A stretch of DNA of 17,709 nt from Verrucomicrobia bacterium UBA1629. Its GTDB lineage: Bacteria > Verrucomicrobiota > Kiritimatiellia > RFP12 > UBA1067. Positions 1 through 8,484 of the stretch are shown piece after piece. Every line of letters begins with the position of its first letter. Position 1 is the first letter of the stretch. Position numbers and translations under genes: made by a program. The notes below the pieces were generated by a model, which was given only the letters and a program-made list of their open reading frames with translations, was not told the DNA's origin and did not search any database. The stretch spans positions 1 through 17,709 of the forward strand of contig DCMF01000007.1 of NCBI GenBank assembly GCA_002321305.1. The letters run 5' to 3'.

Positions 1-3000
1 TCCGTGACGGAAACCGCCGGCGTCTTTGCCGTGCCGTCGTACTTGTAGCCCGCTTCGGGGATTCCGAGAAGCGTGAGCGTCGCGTTCGAGATTTGACGCG
101 GATTCACCGTGATGGTCGCCGCGTTCGTCACGCCCACATAGCCGTCCGCGAGCGCGCGATACCAGACCTTCGTCGCCGCGCAGACGTTCGTGAAGAGGAT
201 TGCGTCCGCCTGCCACGGGCCGTCCTTGGAGGGCGCGTATTCGACCGTCGCGCCGCTCGCCGGCGTCGTGACGGAAACGGAGATGCCGTGCCCCTCGCCG
301 TCGTAGGCGGTGCTCACGTCCGCCGCCGCCGCACGGACGGTTGGCGAGACGGGCGTCGGATCGGCTCCGCCGTCCTTCGTCATGGTTCCCGAAATCGTTC
401 CGTCCGACGGGTCGTCGGCAAGCTCCGCCTTGAATTGGGACGGCCCTGTCTTGTTGAAGGTGAACGTTCCGTTGAAGAAGCCGTCTTCGTCATTCCCGAA
501 CAGCCCGGTTGCGACGCACCGACTTGACGTCTGCGAGGCGATTTTAAGTCCATCGAGCGAATAGGTGCCGGATTCTTCGTCATCCGTGATCGTGCAGGTC
601 GAGCCGGATTCCGCCATCTGCAACTTGATGCTGATGGGGAACGTGCCGTCATCCTCGTCATAACCTGTGCCCGTTCCGCTCCACGAGCCGATGACCCACG
701 AAGGCCAGGTGACAGTCTCGGACGACGTGTCCTGATACTCGTAGCAGCCGATGTCGACCGTGCCGTTGACAACGCGGGGATTGCCGGCGAGGTCGGTCAC
801 GCCAAATGCCGTGCCGCCCTTGTCGATGCAGGGCGAGCCTTTCGTGAGGCGGAAGTCGCCGTTCGCGGCGTCCGCGAACAGCGGGTCTGCGACCGTCACG
901 CCGGTGCGCCCGGCAACGCCAGTGACTCCGTAAAAGACGCAGTTGGCAAGTGTCGGGCGGTTCTCGCCCTCGTCCAGATACACGCCGCTGCCGATGCCAT
1001 AGACGATGGTGTTCGCCATCTGGCTGCTGCAGAGCATGGAGCCCGTGTAGACGGTGCAGTTGTTGAGGATGCAGTCCGAGAGGGCCTCCACGTCGCCATC
1101 CTCTTCACCGTCCTCGTCGATCCACACGCCGAGATCGCCGGCCGTGATCAGGCAGTTCTCCAAGACGGCCACCTGCACCGGGACGAAGCGATTGGCGCTC
1201 TCGTCACAGGTCAGGCGGCAGTTCTTGATGCGACCGCCGACAATGCCGACGTCGTCCACCTTGCCGTTCAGCTCAACGGTGAATCCCTCCAGCGTGCTGC
1301 ACGGAAGGTCGGCGGGCGTCCAGGTCTTCCACTCGTCCACGACATCGTAGCGATACGACCTGCCTTCGTCTTCCGAGTCGCCGACCTGGCTGTTGGTCTC
1401 GTTCGAGATCAGCAGCGCCGCCGCTATGTTGTTGTCGGGCCCCAGCCTCCGGCCTGTCTTCGCAACGATCTTCGTCTTCTCCGCACCGTCGGTCGAGCGG
1501 ATCGTGATGTCCTTGCCCTGCGTGTCGATGGCGGCGTATGTCCCCGGCGCGACAAGGATCGTGTCGCCGGCGGACGCCGCGTCAATCGCCGCCTGGATCG
1601 TCTTCTTGGGACTGTCTGCGCTTGTGCCGCGATTCATGTCAGATCCCGCCGTCCCGTCAACATACACCACATGCTCCAGAACCTCGATCAACTTCCAAAC
1701 GGCATAGAGATTGATGACGCCGTTCTTTTCTGATGTGAGGTTCGTCACTTTCGTGCCCGGCGCGTAGACGACTTCGCCGTCAGCCTCGGTCGCCCAGCCC
1801 TCGAAGGTGTAGCCCGCGCGCGTAAACCCATTCGCGGCAATCTCGCCTTCCACGTCATATTCGCAATCTGTCGGCGCTGTTTCGCCCGTGCCGCCGTTGG
1901 CGCTGTACACAATCTGGTAGCTGTTCGCATTCCAGTTCGCCGTCACAGTCAGATTTCCCGTCATCTCCGCTGTAATCGACGCGGGAGACCAGCCCGCGAA
2001 AACGTAGCCGACGGCCTCGCCCGGGTCTGCGAACGTGAATTCCTTGCCCGCCTCATAGGTCGTTGGATTGGAATTGGTCGCGCCCTTCAGGTTCTCGTAG
2101 GTGATGGAATAATTGACGGGTTCCGTCTCTCCCAGATACTCGTAGCATCCGATGTCGACCGTGCCGTTGACGACGCGGGGATTCCCGGCGAGGTCGGTCG
2201 CACCGAACGCCGTGCCGCCCTTGTCGATGCAGGGCGAGCCCTTCGTGAGGCTGAAGTCGCCGTTCGCGGCGTCCGCGAACAGCGGGTCTGCGACCGTCAC
2301 GCCGGTACGCCCGGCAACGCCAGTGACTCCGTAAAAGACGCAATTGGCGAGCGTCGGACGAGTCGCACCCTCGTCCAGATACACGCCGCCGCCGATGCCA
2401 TAGACAATGGTATTCTCCATTTTGCTGCCGCAGATGTAGGTCTTCGTGTAGACGGTGCAGTTGCGAAGACTGGAGTCGGCGATTGCCTCTTCCGAGTGCT
2501 GACCGGACACGAAAAGGCAGTTCTCGGCGACGGCAAGGCTCAGATGCGCATAGGCCCCCATGTTCCGATCTGTCGGACAGATGAAACGGCAGTTCTTCAC
2601 TCGCCCGCCGACAACGCCATAGACTTCTCCATCATCGACTGAGAAGCCGAGTCCTGTCACTTCGACCGTGAAGCCCTCCAGGACGCTTCCGGGAATGTCT
2701 TCGGGTGTCCATGCCGACCACATCTTGCAGACGTCATATTTGCCGCTATCGCCCTCTGAGGAGTCGAAGATGCTGTTGTTGTTCGCGTCCGACATGAGCA
2801 GCGCGGCCGTCGCGGTGCCCAATTCGTCAATCATCTTCTTGCCGCCGACGATCTTCGTCTTCTCCGCGCCGTCGGTCGAGCGGATCGTGATGTCCTTGCC
2901 CTGCGTGTCGATGGCGTCATATGTCCCCGGCGCGACGAGAATCGTGTCGCCGGCGGACGCCGCGTCAATCGCCGCCTGAATCGTCGCCTTGGCGGAGACG

Positions 3001-3140
3001 GCCGCAAGGCCGGAATTTCCATCCGCTCCTGATGATCCGTTCACGTACCACGTCGCTGCCCAAGCGTTGGCGGCGACGAGCAGCGAGCCCAAGAACACGC
3101 AGGATCGCTTTGCCGCATGTCCAATCTTTAGTTGTTTCAT
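1..3140 (-). CDS. Secreted beta-helix repeat protein with InlB-type and YDG/MBG-like repeats (3' end cut by window edge)
   Basis: The frame is open without a stop from the ATG at 3140 to position 1, giving 1046 codons with the C-terminus missing. Residues 1-28 form a Sec signal peptide ending ANAWA. Residues about 29-340 are a parallel beta-helix module with the typical entry motif (WYVNGSSGADGNSG, then TIQAAIDAASAGDTI and VAPGTY). Residues about 343-483 hold two InlB/Listeria-Bacteroides-type repeats (GYVFAGW, GYTFEGWATEADG). Residues about 484-802 are a second copy of the beta-helix module. A beta-rich stretch (WVIGSWSGTGTG onward, 804-910) and YDG/MBG-like repeats (TAYDGEGHG, YKYDGTAKTP) follow. 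Such proteins are usually exported surface or adhesin-like proteins; the substrate or ligand is unknown. The missing end may carry an anchor or sorting signal. An AAAGGA sequence lies 10 nt before the ATG, and a long hairpin-rich region lies upstream. Confidence 0.9.
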   Translation of the reverse strand, partial: MKQLKIGHAAKRSCVFLGSLLVAANAWAATWYVNGSSGADGNSGLAAVSAKATIQAAIDAASAGDTILVAPGTYDAIDTQGKDITIRSTDGAEKTKIVGGKKMIDELGTATAALLMSDANNNSIFDSSEGDSGKYDVCKMWSAWTPEDIPGSVLEGFTVEVTGLGFSVDDGEVYGVVGGRVKNCRFICPTDRNMGAYAHLSLAVAENCLFVSGQHSEEAIADSSLRNCTVYTKTYICGSKMENTIVYGIGGGVYLDEGATRPTLANCVFYGVTGVAGRTGVTVADPLFADAANGDFSLTKGSPCIDKGGTAFGATDLAGNPRVVNGTVDIGCYEYLGETEPVNYSITYENLKGATNSNPTTYEAGKEFTFADPGEAVGYVFAGWSPASITAEMTGNLTVTANWNANSYQIVYSANGGTGETAPTDCEYDVEGEIAANGFTRAGYTFEGWATEADGEVVYAPGTKVTNLTSEKNGVINLYAVWKLIEVLEHVVYVDGTAGSDMNRGTSADSPKKTIQAAIDAASAGDTILVAPGTYAAIDTQGKDITIRSTDGAEKTKIVAKTGRRLGPDNNIAAALLISNETNSQVGDSEDEGRSYRYDVVDEWKTWTPADLPCSTLEGFTVELNGKVDDVGIVGGRIKNCRLTCDESANRFVPVQVAVLENCLITAGDLGVWIDEDGEEDGDVEALSDCILNNCTVYTGSMLCSSQMANTIVYGIGSGVYLDEGENRPTLANCVFYGVTGVAGRTGVTVADPLFADAANGDFRLTKGSPCIDKGGTAFGVTDLAGNPRVVNGTVDIGCYEYQDTSSETVTWPSWVIGSWSGTGTGYDEDDGTFPISIKLQMAESGSTCTITDDEESGTYSLDGLKIASQTSSRCVATGLFGNDEDGFFNGTFTFNKTGPSQFKAELADDPSDGTISGTMTKDGGADPTPVSPTVRAAAADVSTAYDGEGHGISVSVTTPASGATVEYAPSKDGPWQADAILFTNVCAATKVWYRALADGYVGVTNAATITVNPRQISNATLTLLGIPEAGYKYDGTAKTPAVSVT
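736..1078. repeat. Direct repeat copy, beta-helix module 3' part (partner 2137-2479)
   Basis: This segment matches 2137-2479 at a constant offset of 1401 nt. The part 736-957 is nearly identical between copies and similarity fades beyond it. It encodes the end of each beta-helix module, including VFYGVTGVAGRTGVTVADP and GSPCIDKGGTAFG. Confidence 0.85.
1468..1602. repeat. Direct repeat copy, beta-helix module 5' part (partner 2850-2984)
   Basis: This segment is nearly identical to 2850-2984 at an offset of 1382 nt. It encodes the entry of each beta-helix module (TIQAAIDAASAGDTILVAPG and the following DTQGKDITIRSTDGAEKTK). The middle of the two modules has diverged far more than these ends. 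Confidence 0.85.
2137..2479. repeat. Direct repeat copy, beta-helix module 3' part (partner 736-1078)
   Basis: This is the partner of 736-1078, read from the N-terminal beta-helix module. Differences are mostly single bases in 2137-2358. Confidence 0.85.
2850..2984. repeat. Direct repeat copy, beta-helix module 5' part (partner 1468-1602)
   Basis: This is the partner of 1468-1602, located in the N-terminal beta-helix module. Confidence 0.85.
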
Positions 3141-3611
3141 GACTTTCTGTTCCTTTAGTTTCCGCGCCTCAAGTTTTACGGAAGGCACAGCCGCCGGGCG
3201 CAGAAAAAGGAACGGCGTGCCTTCATTTCGATGTTCTGCTTGAGGCACGACCAAGCGCCTTTACTGAAACACGGAATAGAGGACACGCCGCGTGTGACTG
3301 ACACGCGACGCACCCCACATATTCGGCTCCAGTAGAAGATTGGTCGATTTTCAAGCAAAGCCAAATACGCAGGACTGCGTACGCCTCGCGGGCCTCGGAT
3401 GGGTTTCCGCGAGTCCTTCTCCTTGTCGGCCCAGTGTGCGGCCGGAGGCAAAGGTTTCGCCGTCGTAATGTCTAAAATCAGGTCAGACCTAAATTTGAAC
3501 ATTCGTTCGGCCGATAACTGACGTCGGTGCCCGTCAGCCGTTTCAAAGAGCCATCACGGCTTTGAACCGCGCGCCGGGCGAAGCACCTCCCGCCCGACGA
3601 AATCAGCGCGA
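3141..3611 (-). other. Hairpin-rich leader or possible independent structured RNA
   Basis: No convincing gene lies between the beta-helix gene and lpxK. Read on the minus strand from the promoter at 3612-3641, the region holds a series of hairpins: 3575-3596 (CGGGCG/CGCCCG), 3542-3566 (TTCAAAG with a 2-nt bulge), 3518-3537 (CTGACG/CGTCAG), 3467-3503 (about 16 pairs with two mismatches around AGGTCTGACCT), 3447-3461, 3385-3413 (CTCGCGG/CCGCGAG), 3366-3381 (TACGCAG/CTGCGTA) and 3289-3307 (CGCGTGT/ACACGCG). It could be a long 5' leader of the beta-helix gene or a separate small RNA. I do not recognise a known riboswitch, 6S RNA, SRP RNA, tmRNA or RNase P core. A 108-codon frame at 3176-3502 overlaps it but looks non-coding. 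Confidence 0.45.
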
Positions 3612-3641
3612 ATTATACCACGTTCCGCCAAACGCCGTCAA
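3612..3641 (-). promoter_or_regulatory. Sigma70-like promoter upstream of the structured leader
   Basis: On the minus strand TTGACG lies 18 nt before a perfect TATAAT (-10 at 3612-3617, -35 at 3636-3641). Predicted transcription starts near 3605 and runs through the hairpin-rich region toward the beta-helix gene, leaving a leader of about 465 nt. Confidence 0.65.
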
Positions 3642-3834
3642 ATCGCAAGGCGAGACGATGAGTGCCGGAAGTCGGGAGTCTGCTCCATTGCCTTTTCGTT
3701 TGCCTCGCCACGTCGTTCTTTGGCCGCAAGGCGCGGCTCCGCCGTTGGCGCAGCGTGGGCGCAAAGAGCAAGTTGCCTGCAACAAGGGTTTCCGTCAGAC
3801 GACTACGCCCCCACGGGATGGCAGTGCGCCTACC

Positions 3835-5007
3835 CTACCCCTTCCGGAAGCAGATGCGGTCGATGATCGACTGGAAGCTCTCCGCGCCGGACAGGATCTC
3901 GATCGCGATGCGCAGGTAGAGGCACTTGACCGGTGTCGTCTCGAGGCGCGGGAAGCGCACGGCGTCCTTCTCCGTCGTGACGAGCGCGTCCGCCCCCATG
4001 TCGGCCGTGCGGTTGAGCGCGTAGAGGACTTCCGAGGCGTCGTAGCGGTGGTGGTCGGCGTAGCGCTCGCACCAGACGACCTTCGCGCCGAGGTGCCGCA
4101 GCGAGTTCTCGAACCCCTTCGGCGAGGCGATGCCCGAGAGCGTGCACGTCGTCTTGCCCTTCAGCCAGCCGAGCGGATACTCCTCGCGGCTCCAGACGTC
4201 CTTCAGCGACTTCGGCGCGTGGTTGCACTCGACGATCCGCGCCGTCGCGTTGTAGCGGCGGATCTCCTCGCGGACGGCCGAGACGTCGCCCCGGCACTTC
4301 GTGAGGAAGATGATGTCCGCGCGCTTCAGGTGCCGCGCCGGTTCGCGCAGGATGCCGCGCGGCAGCAGGTTGCCGTTGCCGAACGGGTTCGTCGAGTCGA
4401 CGAGCACGACCTCGGTCGAGTGCTTGAGCTTCTGGTACTGGAAGCCGTCGTCGAGAATGATCGTGTCGCAGCCGAGCCGCTGGATCGCGTAGCGCCCCGC
4501 CTTCACGCGGTCGCGGTCGACGACGACGGCGACGCCCGGCAGGTTCGACGCGAGCATGTACGGCTCGTCGCCGCCCGTCGCCGAGTCGAGGAGGACGCGC
4601 CGGCCGTCCGACACGACGAGCGGCTTCGTGACGACCTGCGTGAAGAGCCGCACCCAGAGAGGCGCCTCCTTGCGGCGGTAGCCGCGCGAGAGGATCGCGA
4701 CCTTGCGCCCCTCGGCCGCAAGCGTCCGCGCGAAGATCTCCGTCACGGGCGTCTTGCCCGTGCCGCCCGCCGTGACGTTGCCGATCGAGATGACCTGGAT
4801 GCCGAGCGGGAAGCGGCGCAGGACGCCCGTGCGGTAGAGGAAGCCGCGCACGGCGACGACGACCCCGAAGACGAGGCTCAGGGCCTTGAGAAGCCCCAGG
4901 AGCGCGCGGATCCCGCCGGGCTGGTCGCGGTCGGCCCCCTTCTCCTGGATCAGCTTGACGAGGTAGCCCTCCAGCCGCTCGAATCCGCTCTGCCGCGCCT
5001 TGCGCAT
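3835..5007 (-). CDS. lpxK: Tetraacyldisaccharide 4'-kinase
   Basis: LpxK phosphorylates the 4' position of the lipid A disaccharide precursor at the inner face of the cytoplasmic membrane (Raetz pathway). The 390-residue protein has a membrane-associated N-terminal segment (about residues 34-55), the family P-loop GNVTAGGTGKTP at 76-87, GDEPYMLA at 146-153, VDRDRV at 163-168, DDGFQ at 186-190 and TTEKDAVRF near the C-terminus. The length is slightly above the usual 320-350 residues because of an N-terminal extension of about 35 residues. The start lies 9 nt after the stop of the LptD-like gene, with no strong Shine-Dalgarno sequence, so translation may be coupled. The pairing of lipid A synthesis with LPS export fits one operon. 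I see no T-tailed terminator after its TAG stop. Confidence 0.96.
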   Translation of the reverse strand: MRKARQSGFERLEGYLVKLIQEKGADRDQPGGIRALLGLLKALSLVFGVVVAVRGFLYRTGVLRRFPLGIQVISIGNVTAGGTGKTPVTEIFARTLAAEGRKVAILSRGYRRKEAPLWVRLFTQVVTKPLVVSDGRRVLLDSATGGDEPYMLASNLPGVAVVVDRDRVKAGRYAIQRLGCDTIILDDGFQYQKLKHSTEVVLVDSTNPFGNGNLLPRGILREPARHLKRADIIFLTKCRGDVSAVREEIRRYNATARIVECNHAPKSLKDVWSREEYPLGWLKGKTTCTLSGIASPKGFENSLRHLGAKVVWCERYADHHRYDASEVLYALNRTADMGADALVTTEKDAVRFPRLETTPVKCLYLRIAIEILSGAESFQSIIDRICFRKG

Positions 5008-5016
5008 CGTCGTCCG

Positions 5017-7218
5017 TCAGTTGGCGAAGATGTTGCCGCTGTCAGCCCCGAAGGCCCGCAGGTAGACGTAGAAGCCGATCGACCAGTCGTCCTCGTGCCG
5101 ATAGCCGTCGATCGTCGTGTATTCGTTGTCGTATTCGACGAGCAGCCGGAAGCCGAGGCAGTCCGTCAGGTAGTCGATCCAGCAGCCGGCCGTGTCGAGC
5201 TCGCCCGCGCGGACGTCCCAGCGGACGTGCGGGCCCCAGGCCAGCCAGTCGAAGACCTGATGCGTGACGGTCAGGTCGATCATCTGCATCCGGGCCATGT
5301 TCAGCTCGTCGCTCCGCATCGCCTCCGCGTCATACGGGCTGGACGAGAAGTCCCAGTAGCGGTGGTCGCGCAGGTTGTAGCCCACGTAGTACGTGAGGGC
5401 TTCCGAAACGCGCTGCCGCCAGAAGAGATTCGCGTAGGCGATGCGGTTGTCGTCCGAATCGTACTCGCCCCGGACGCCCAGCATGATGTCGTCGTCCGGA
5501 CGCCAGGCGAGCCGCGCGCCCGGCAGGAACGCGCAGCCGTCCTCCCCGTAGTTCGGCCGCCCGGCCTCGGACAGCCGGTGGTTGCCGTTCCCCGCCGTGT
5601 AGGAGGCCGAGTTGAACTGGGCGGCCACGTAGACGTCGAGATCGACGACCGGCCGCAGCTCGCCGCGCTCGTCCCGCGTGCTCCAGGCGTTGCGCCAGCC
5701 GGGCGTGACGCCATAGTAGGAGTACGGCAGGCTGCGCGAACGGCCCGCGAACTGGTCTTCCCACGTGGACGAGGCGTCGAGGCCGTCGAAGACATACGGA
5801 CGGCTGGCGCCGTTCAGGCCGTCATACCAGGCCTCCTGCGCCAGGACGTCAAGGTAAGGCTCGGTCATGTGCCGCCAGCCGTCGCCGATCCACGCCGCGC
5901 CGCGCGCGGCAAACGTCACGCCGACTTCCCCGATCGAGCGGAACGTCTCGCCCGCATCGACCGCGCGGCTGCGGCCCAGCACGTCCGTCTCGCCGCTTTC
6001 GCTCCAGTAGGTGCCGCGATAGCCCACGCGCGGCACGACGGCCAGAAGGTCGTCGCACGCCCGGAACGGCGCCGTCAGGCGGTGGTACGTGTCGAACCTG
6101 AAGGCGTCGTAGCGCGCCCAGAGACCCGGATTCGCCCCGAAGGCGGAGGCCGCGCCCGCGCCGTATTCCGCATAGTCGCGCGACAGGTATCCCAGACGGC
6201 TCTCCGACTCGTAATTGACCGGCAGCCCGAACAGGGGCAGGGGATTGACGTCCAGGTAGAACTCGGGCAGCCGTCCCGTCATGGCGTAGAACTTGTTCAG
6301 GCGACCCGAGACTTCGGCGCCAAACGAGAACGCGTCCTCCAGATGCTCCCAGAATACGCCGCTGTTGTCGTACGCCAGCCACTGCCCCTTCAGGTTGAAC
6401 ATCGTCTTGCGCTGGAAGTCGTACAGGAAATACGAGTCGGACAGGTATGTGCCGCGCAGGCGGACCACGTCTCGCTCCGTCGCCTCCCACCGGTGACGAA
6501 GCGAGAACAGGTAGCGCTCCTCCTCGACGCCGCTGCCCCAGTTGCCCGAATTCCAGTCGCTCCCCCCGCCGTACCGGTCCGCGTCCTGGTCCCAGGCGTA
6601 ATAGGCGTTGAACGACCCCGAACCGAAGTCACCGAGATTCCAGAAGAGGTCTTCGCCAAGCGCCACGCCGTTCTCGTAGCGCAGGTCGAAGCGCGTGTCG
6701 CCGCTCAGCCACCAGGTGTTGTCCGCATGGTGCGGGTCGCCGGCGATGCTGTACGTCGCCTTCGTCAGGAGGTACGCGCCCCAACGGCCCGTGTAGCCCG
6801 GCATCCAGCTGAACCCGCAGTCCGTCTCCAGCGGATAGTACAGGTAGGGAAGCCAGAGGACGGGAATCTCGTAGAACCGCAGCCAGGCATTGCGAAGGAT
6901 GACGTACTCGCGCTCCTGGTACTCCAGCTCGCCCGTCACGTTCCAGTGCGTGTGGCCGACGTCGTTCGTGCAGGTCGTCACGCACGTCGGGTCTGCGAAC
7001 AGGAACTTGCCGCCCGCCGTCTTGGCGAGGTAGTCGCTCCGCAGGGAGTACGGCGCGGAGACGGCCACGACGTGGCCGCTCGCCACGGCGGCCTTGGTCA
7101 CGTTGTCGGCCGCGATGCGGTCCGCCGTGAAGGTCATCGCCTCAGACCGCCCCTCTTCCGCAACGGAATCCAGGAGCGACGCGGCGAAAAGGGTCGCGAA
7201 GACTAGAAAATTCATCAT
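5017..7218 (-). CDS. lptD: LPS-assembly protein LptD-like outer-membrane beta-barrel
   Basis: LptD is the outer-membrane translocon that inserts LPS at the cell surface. The 733-residue product starts with a short hydrophobic signal (MMNFLVFATLFAASLLD), followed by a small OstA/LptA-like beta-jellyroll (about 28-110, with TADRIAADNVTKAAVASGHV). The family signature region is VILRNAWLRFYEIPVLWLPY at about residues 107-126. The rest is aromatic-rich alternating beta strands of a barrel, ending with FYVYLRAF strands. The N-domain is short, so a separate LptA is expected elsewhere. A CVTTC pair in the N-domain might form a disulfide, as LptD proteins need disulfides, but this is inference. There are two tandem ATG codons at 7218 and 7215; a promoter overlaps the metK stop just upstream. 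It is followed by lpxK. Confidence 0.88.
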   Translation of the reverse strand: MMNFLVFATLFAASLLDSVAEEGRSEAMTFTADRIAADNVTKAAVASGHVVAVSAPYSLRSDYLAKTAGGKFLFADPTCVTTCTNDVGHTHWNVTGELEYQEREYVILRNAWLRFYEIPVLWLPYLYYPLETDCGFSWMPGYTGRWGAYLLTKATYSIAGDPHHADNTWWLSGDTRFDLRYENGVALGEDLFWNLGDFGSGSFNAYYAWDQDADRYGGGSDWNSGNWGSGVEEERYLFSLRHRWEATERDVVRLRGTYLSDSYFLYDFQRKTMFNLKGQWLAYDNSGVFWEHLEDAFSFGAEVSGRLNKFYAMTGRLPEFYLDVNPLPLFGLPVNYESESRLGYLSRDYAEYGAGAASAFGANPGLWARYDAFRFDTYHRLTAPFRACDDLLAVVPRVGYRGTYWSESGETDVLGRSRAVDAGETFRSIGEVGVTFAARGAAWIGDGWRHMTEPYLDVLAQEAWYDGLNGASRPYVFDGLDASSTWEDQFAGRSRSLPYSYYGVTPGWRNAWSTRDERGELRPVVDLDVYVAAQFNSASYTAGNGNHRLSEAGRPNYGEDGCAFLPGARLAWRPDDDIMLGVRGEYDSDDNRIAYANLFWRQRVSEALTYYVGYNLRDHRYWDFSSSPYDAEAMRSDELNMARMQMIDLTVTHQVFDWLAWGPHVRWDVRAGELDTAGCWIDYLTDCLGFRLLVEYDNEYTTIDGYRHEDDWSIGFYVYLRAFGADSGNIFAN

Positions 7219-7228
7219 GTCGGCGGAT

Positions 7229-7258
7229 ATTTTAGCACGTTCAGCCCGCGTCTGTCAA
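7229..7258 (-). promoter_or_regulatory. Sigma70-like promoter for lptD-lpxK, leaderless geometry
   Basis: The minus strand carries a perfect TTGACA (7253-7258), an 18-nt spacer and TAAAAT (7229-7234) preceded by an extended TGC. The TGA of TTGACA is also the metK stop codon. The -10 box ends 10 nt before the first lptD ATG, leaving at most a 3-4 nt leader. Confidence 0.7.
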
Positions 7259-8430
7259 TCGCACGTGGCAGGGGTGCGACAGGAACGGGAATCCGAAACG
7301 CGGAAGAAATACCCTTCTCGCATCCGCCGAGGCCGTTCCATCTCCGTCAGGCGCAGGTCGGAGACGATGGAATCGATGGAAAACCAGTCTTCCGCCGGCA
7401 GGGCGGAGGCCGGAATCGGGTGCGTCAAGCCGAGCGAATCGACGCTCTCGGCTTCGCGGTAGGCGGGGGCGGCGTCGCCCGGCGTCCAGCCGAGGCGCAC
7501 CGTCACCGCCGTGCCGCCGCCCGCCCGGAGAAGCCGCACCGCCAGCTCGCGCGCGCGGAACGCCCCGGCGACGTCCACCTTGTGCGGATCCTTGCCGCAG
7601 ATCGCGCCGCCGCCAATCGGGATCTCCGGCCCGTAGAAGTCGATGGCGAGCTTCTTGCCGGAGAGGCCGTTGTCGCCCTCCGGCCCGCCGACGATGAAGT
7701 CGCCCATGCCGTTGAGGACGAACCTTTCCGGCGGCAGGTCGGCGAGTCCGGCCAGCCCGCGCGCCTCCAGTTCCGCCAGCGCCGCGCGCACGACCGGCAA
7801 GACCCGCTCGTGCTGCTCTTCCGCAAACACGCCCGCCCTGTGCTGGAGGCTGAACGTGAGGCGATTCCATTTGTAATTGCCGCGCACACGGACAGTTCCG
7901 TCACTCCGTGGCTCCGTGTGAGATAGATCGACCATCACCTTGAAGTCCGGCCCGAACGTGTCCGCCTCCGTCTGCCGCCACGCCCAGAGCCGGCGGCCGA
8001 GGAAGTTCGCGATGAAGTGCGCGGGCGGCAGGTAGTCCGTCTCGGGACTGCTGCAGGCGTAGCCGCTCACGACGTTCTGGTCGTCGGACAGGTTGCGGAT
8101 GGCGCGCTCGTCGTCCGACAGCGGCTCCAGGCAGACGTTCTGGATGACCTTCAGCGTCTCCGGCGCGGGGATCCAGATGGCGCCATAGCCGGCGTACTGA
8201 TAGACGTGGCGGGCGATGGATTCGATCTCCTCGTGCGAGACGGCGCAGACGGGTTTCCCGGCGGCGATGCGGCCGTCGATGAACACGTGGTCGGTGTGGA
8301 CGGCGCATTCGACGCCCACGAGCGCGTCCGGGTCGCGCTTCACGGCGAGGGTGACAATGGATTCGACGATGGCATCCGCGAGTCGGTCGGGATGTCCGGG
8401 CGAGACGTATTCGGCAATGTGCGATTTCAT
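7255..8430 (-). CDS. metK: S-adenosylmethionine synthetase, divergent
   Basis: MetK makes S-adenosylmethionine from methionine and ATP in the cytosol. The 391-residue product has the family landmarks: PGHPDR at 11-16, PDFK at 161-164, FIVGGPEGDNGLSGKK at 245-260 and GGGAICGKDPHKVD at 273-286. The lysines and aspartates matching E. coli K165, K245, K265, K269 and D271 are all present. It differs from the usual family at GHPDK (Lys to Arg, residue 16), at the GAGDQG-type loop (here LSDDQN, 114-119) and at the R244 equivalent (Lys 259). The C-terminal end is also unlike the common form. It is probably active but belongs to an atypical branch. GAGGAAG precedes the ATG by 5 nt. A 160-bp inverted-repeat element lies between it and the VWA gene upstream. 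Confidence 0.9.
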   Translation of the reverse strand: MKSHIAEYVSPGHPDRLADAIVESIVTLAVKRDPDALVGVECAVHTDHVFIDGRIAAGKPVCAVSHEEIESIARHVYQYAGYGAIWIPAPETLKVIQNVCLEPLSDDERAIRNLSDDQNVVSGYACSSPETDYLPPAHFIANFLGRRLWAWRQTEADTFGPDFKVMVDLSHTEPRSDGTVRVRGNYKWNRLTFSLQHRAGVFAEEQHERVLPVVRAALAELEARGLAGLADLPPERFVLNGMGDFIVGGPEGDNGLSGKKLAIDFYGPEIPIGGGAICGKDPHKVDVAGAFRARELAVRLLRAGGGTAVTVRLGWTPGDAAPAYREAESVDSLGLTHPIPASALPAEDWFSIDSIVSDLRLTEMERPRRMREGYFFRVSDSRSCRTPATCD

Positions 8431-8440
8431 TTTACTTCCT

Positions 8441-8468
8441 CATATAGATGCGGCAATCAGATTGTCAT
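8441..8468 (-). promoter_or_regulatory. Possible metK promoter
   Basis: ATGACA (8463-8468) and TATATG (8441-8446) are separated by 16 nt on the minus strand. The -10 box ends 10 nt before the metK ATG and overlaps the GAGGAAG ribosome site. A small palindrome ATTGT-CATTT-ACAAT (8461-8475) covers the -35. The call is weak because the boxes are imperfect. Confidence 0.3.
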
Positions 8469-8484
8469 TTACAATATGAAAGAA

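Noticed and set aside
3603..3785. 60-codon minus frame downstream of lpxK
   Set aside because: It runs through the promoter at 3612-3641, has no ribosome site and no recognisable sequence.
3562..7206. Plus-strand open frame of 1214 codons
   Set aside because: It lies antisense to lpxK and the LptD-like gene, both of which carry clear family motifs. Its product is Arg/Val/Ala/Asp-rich and low complexity, as expected from the mirror of GC-rich codons.
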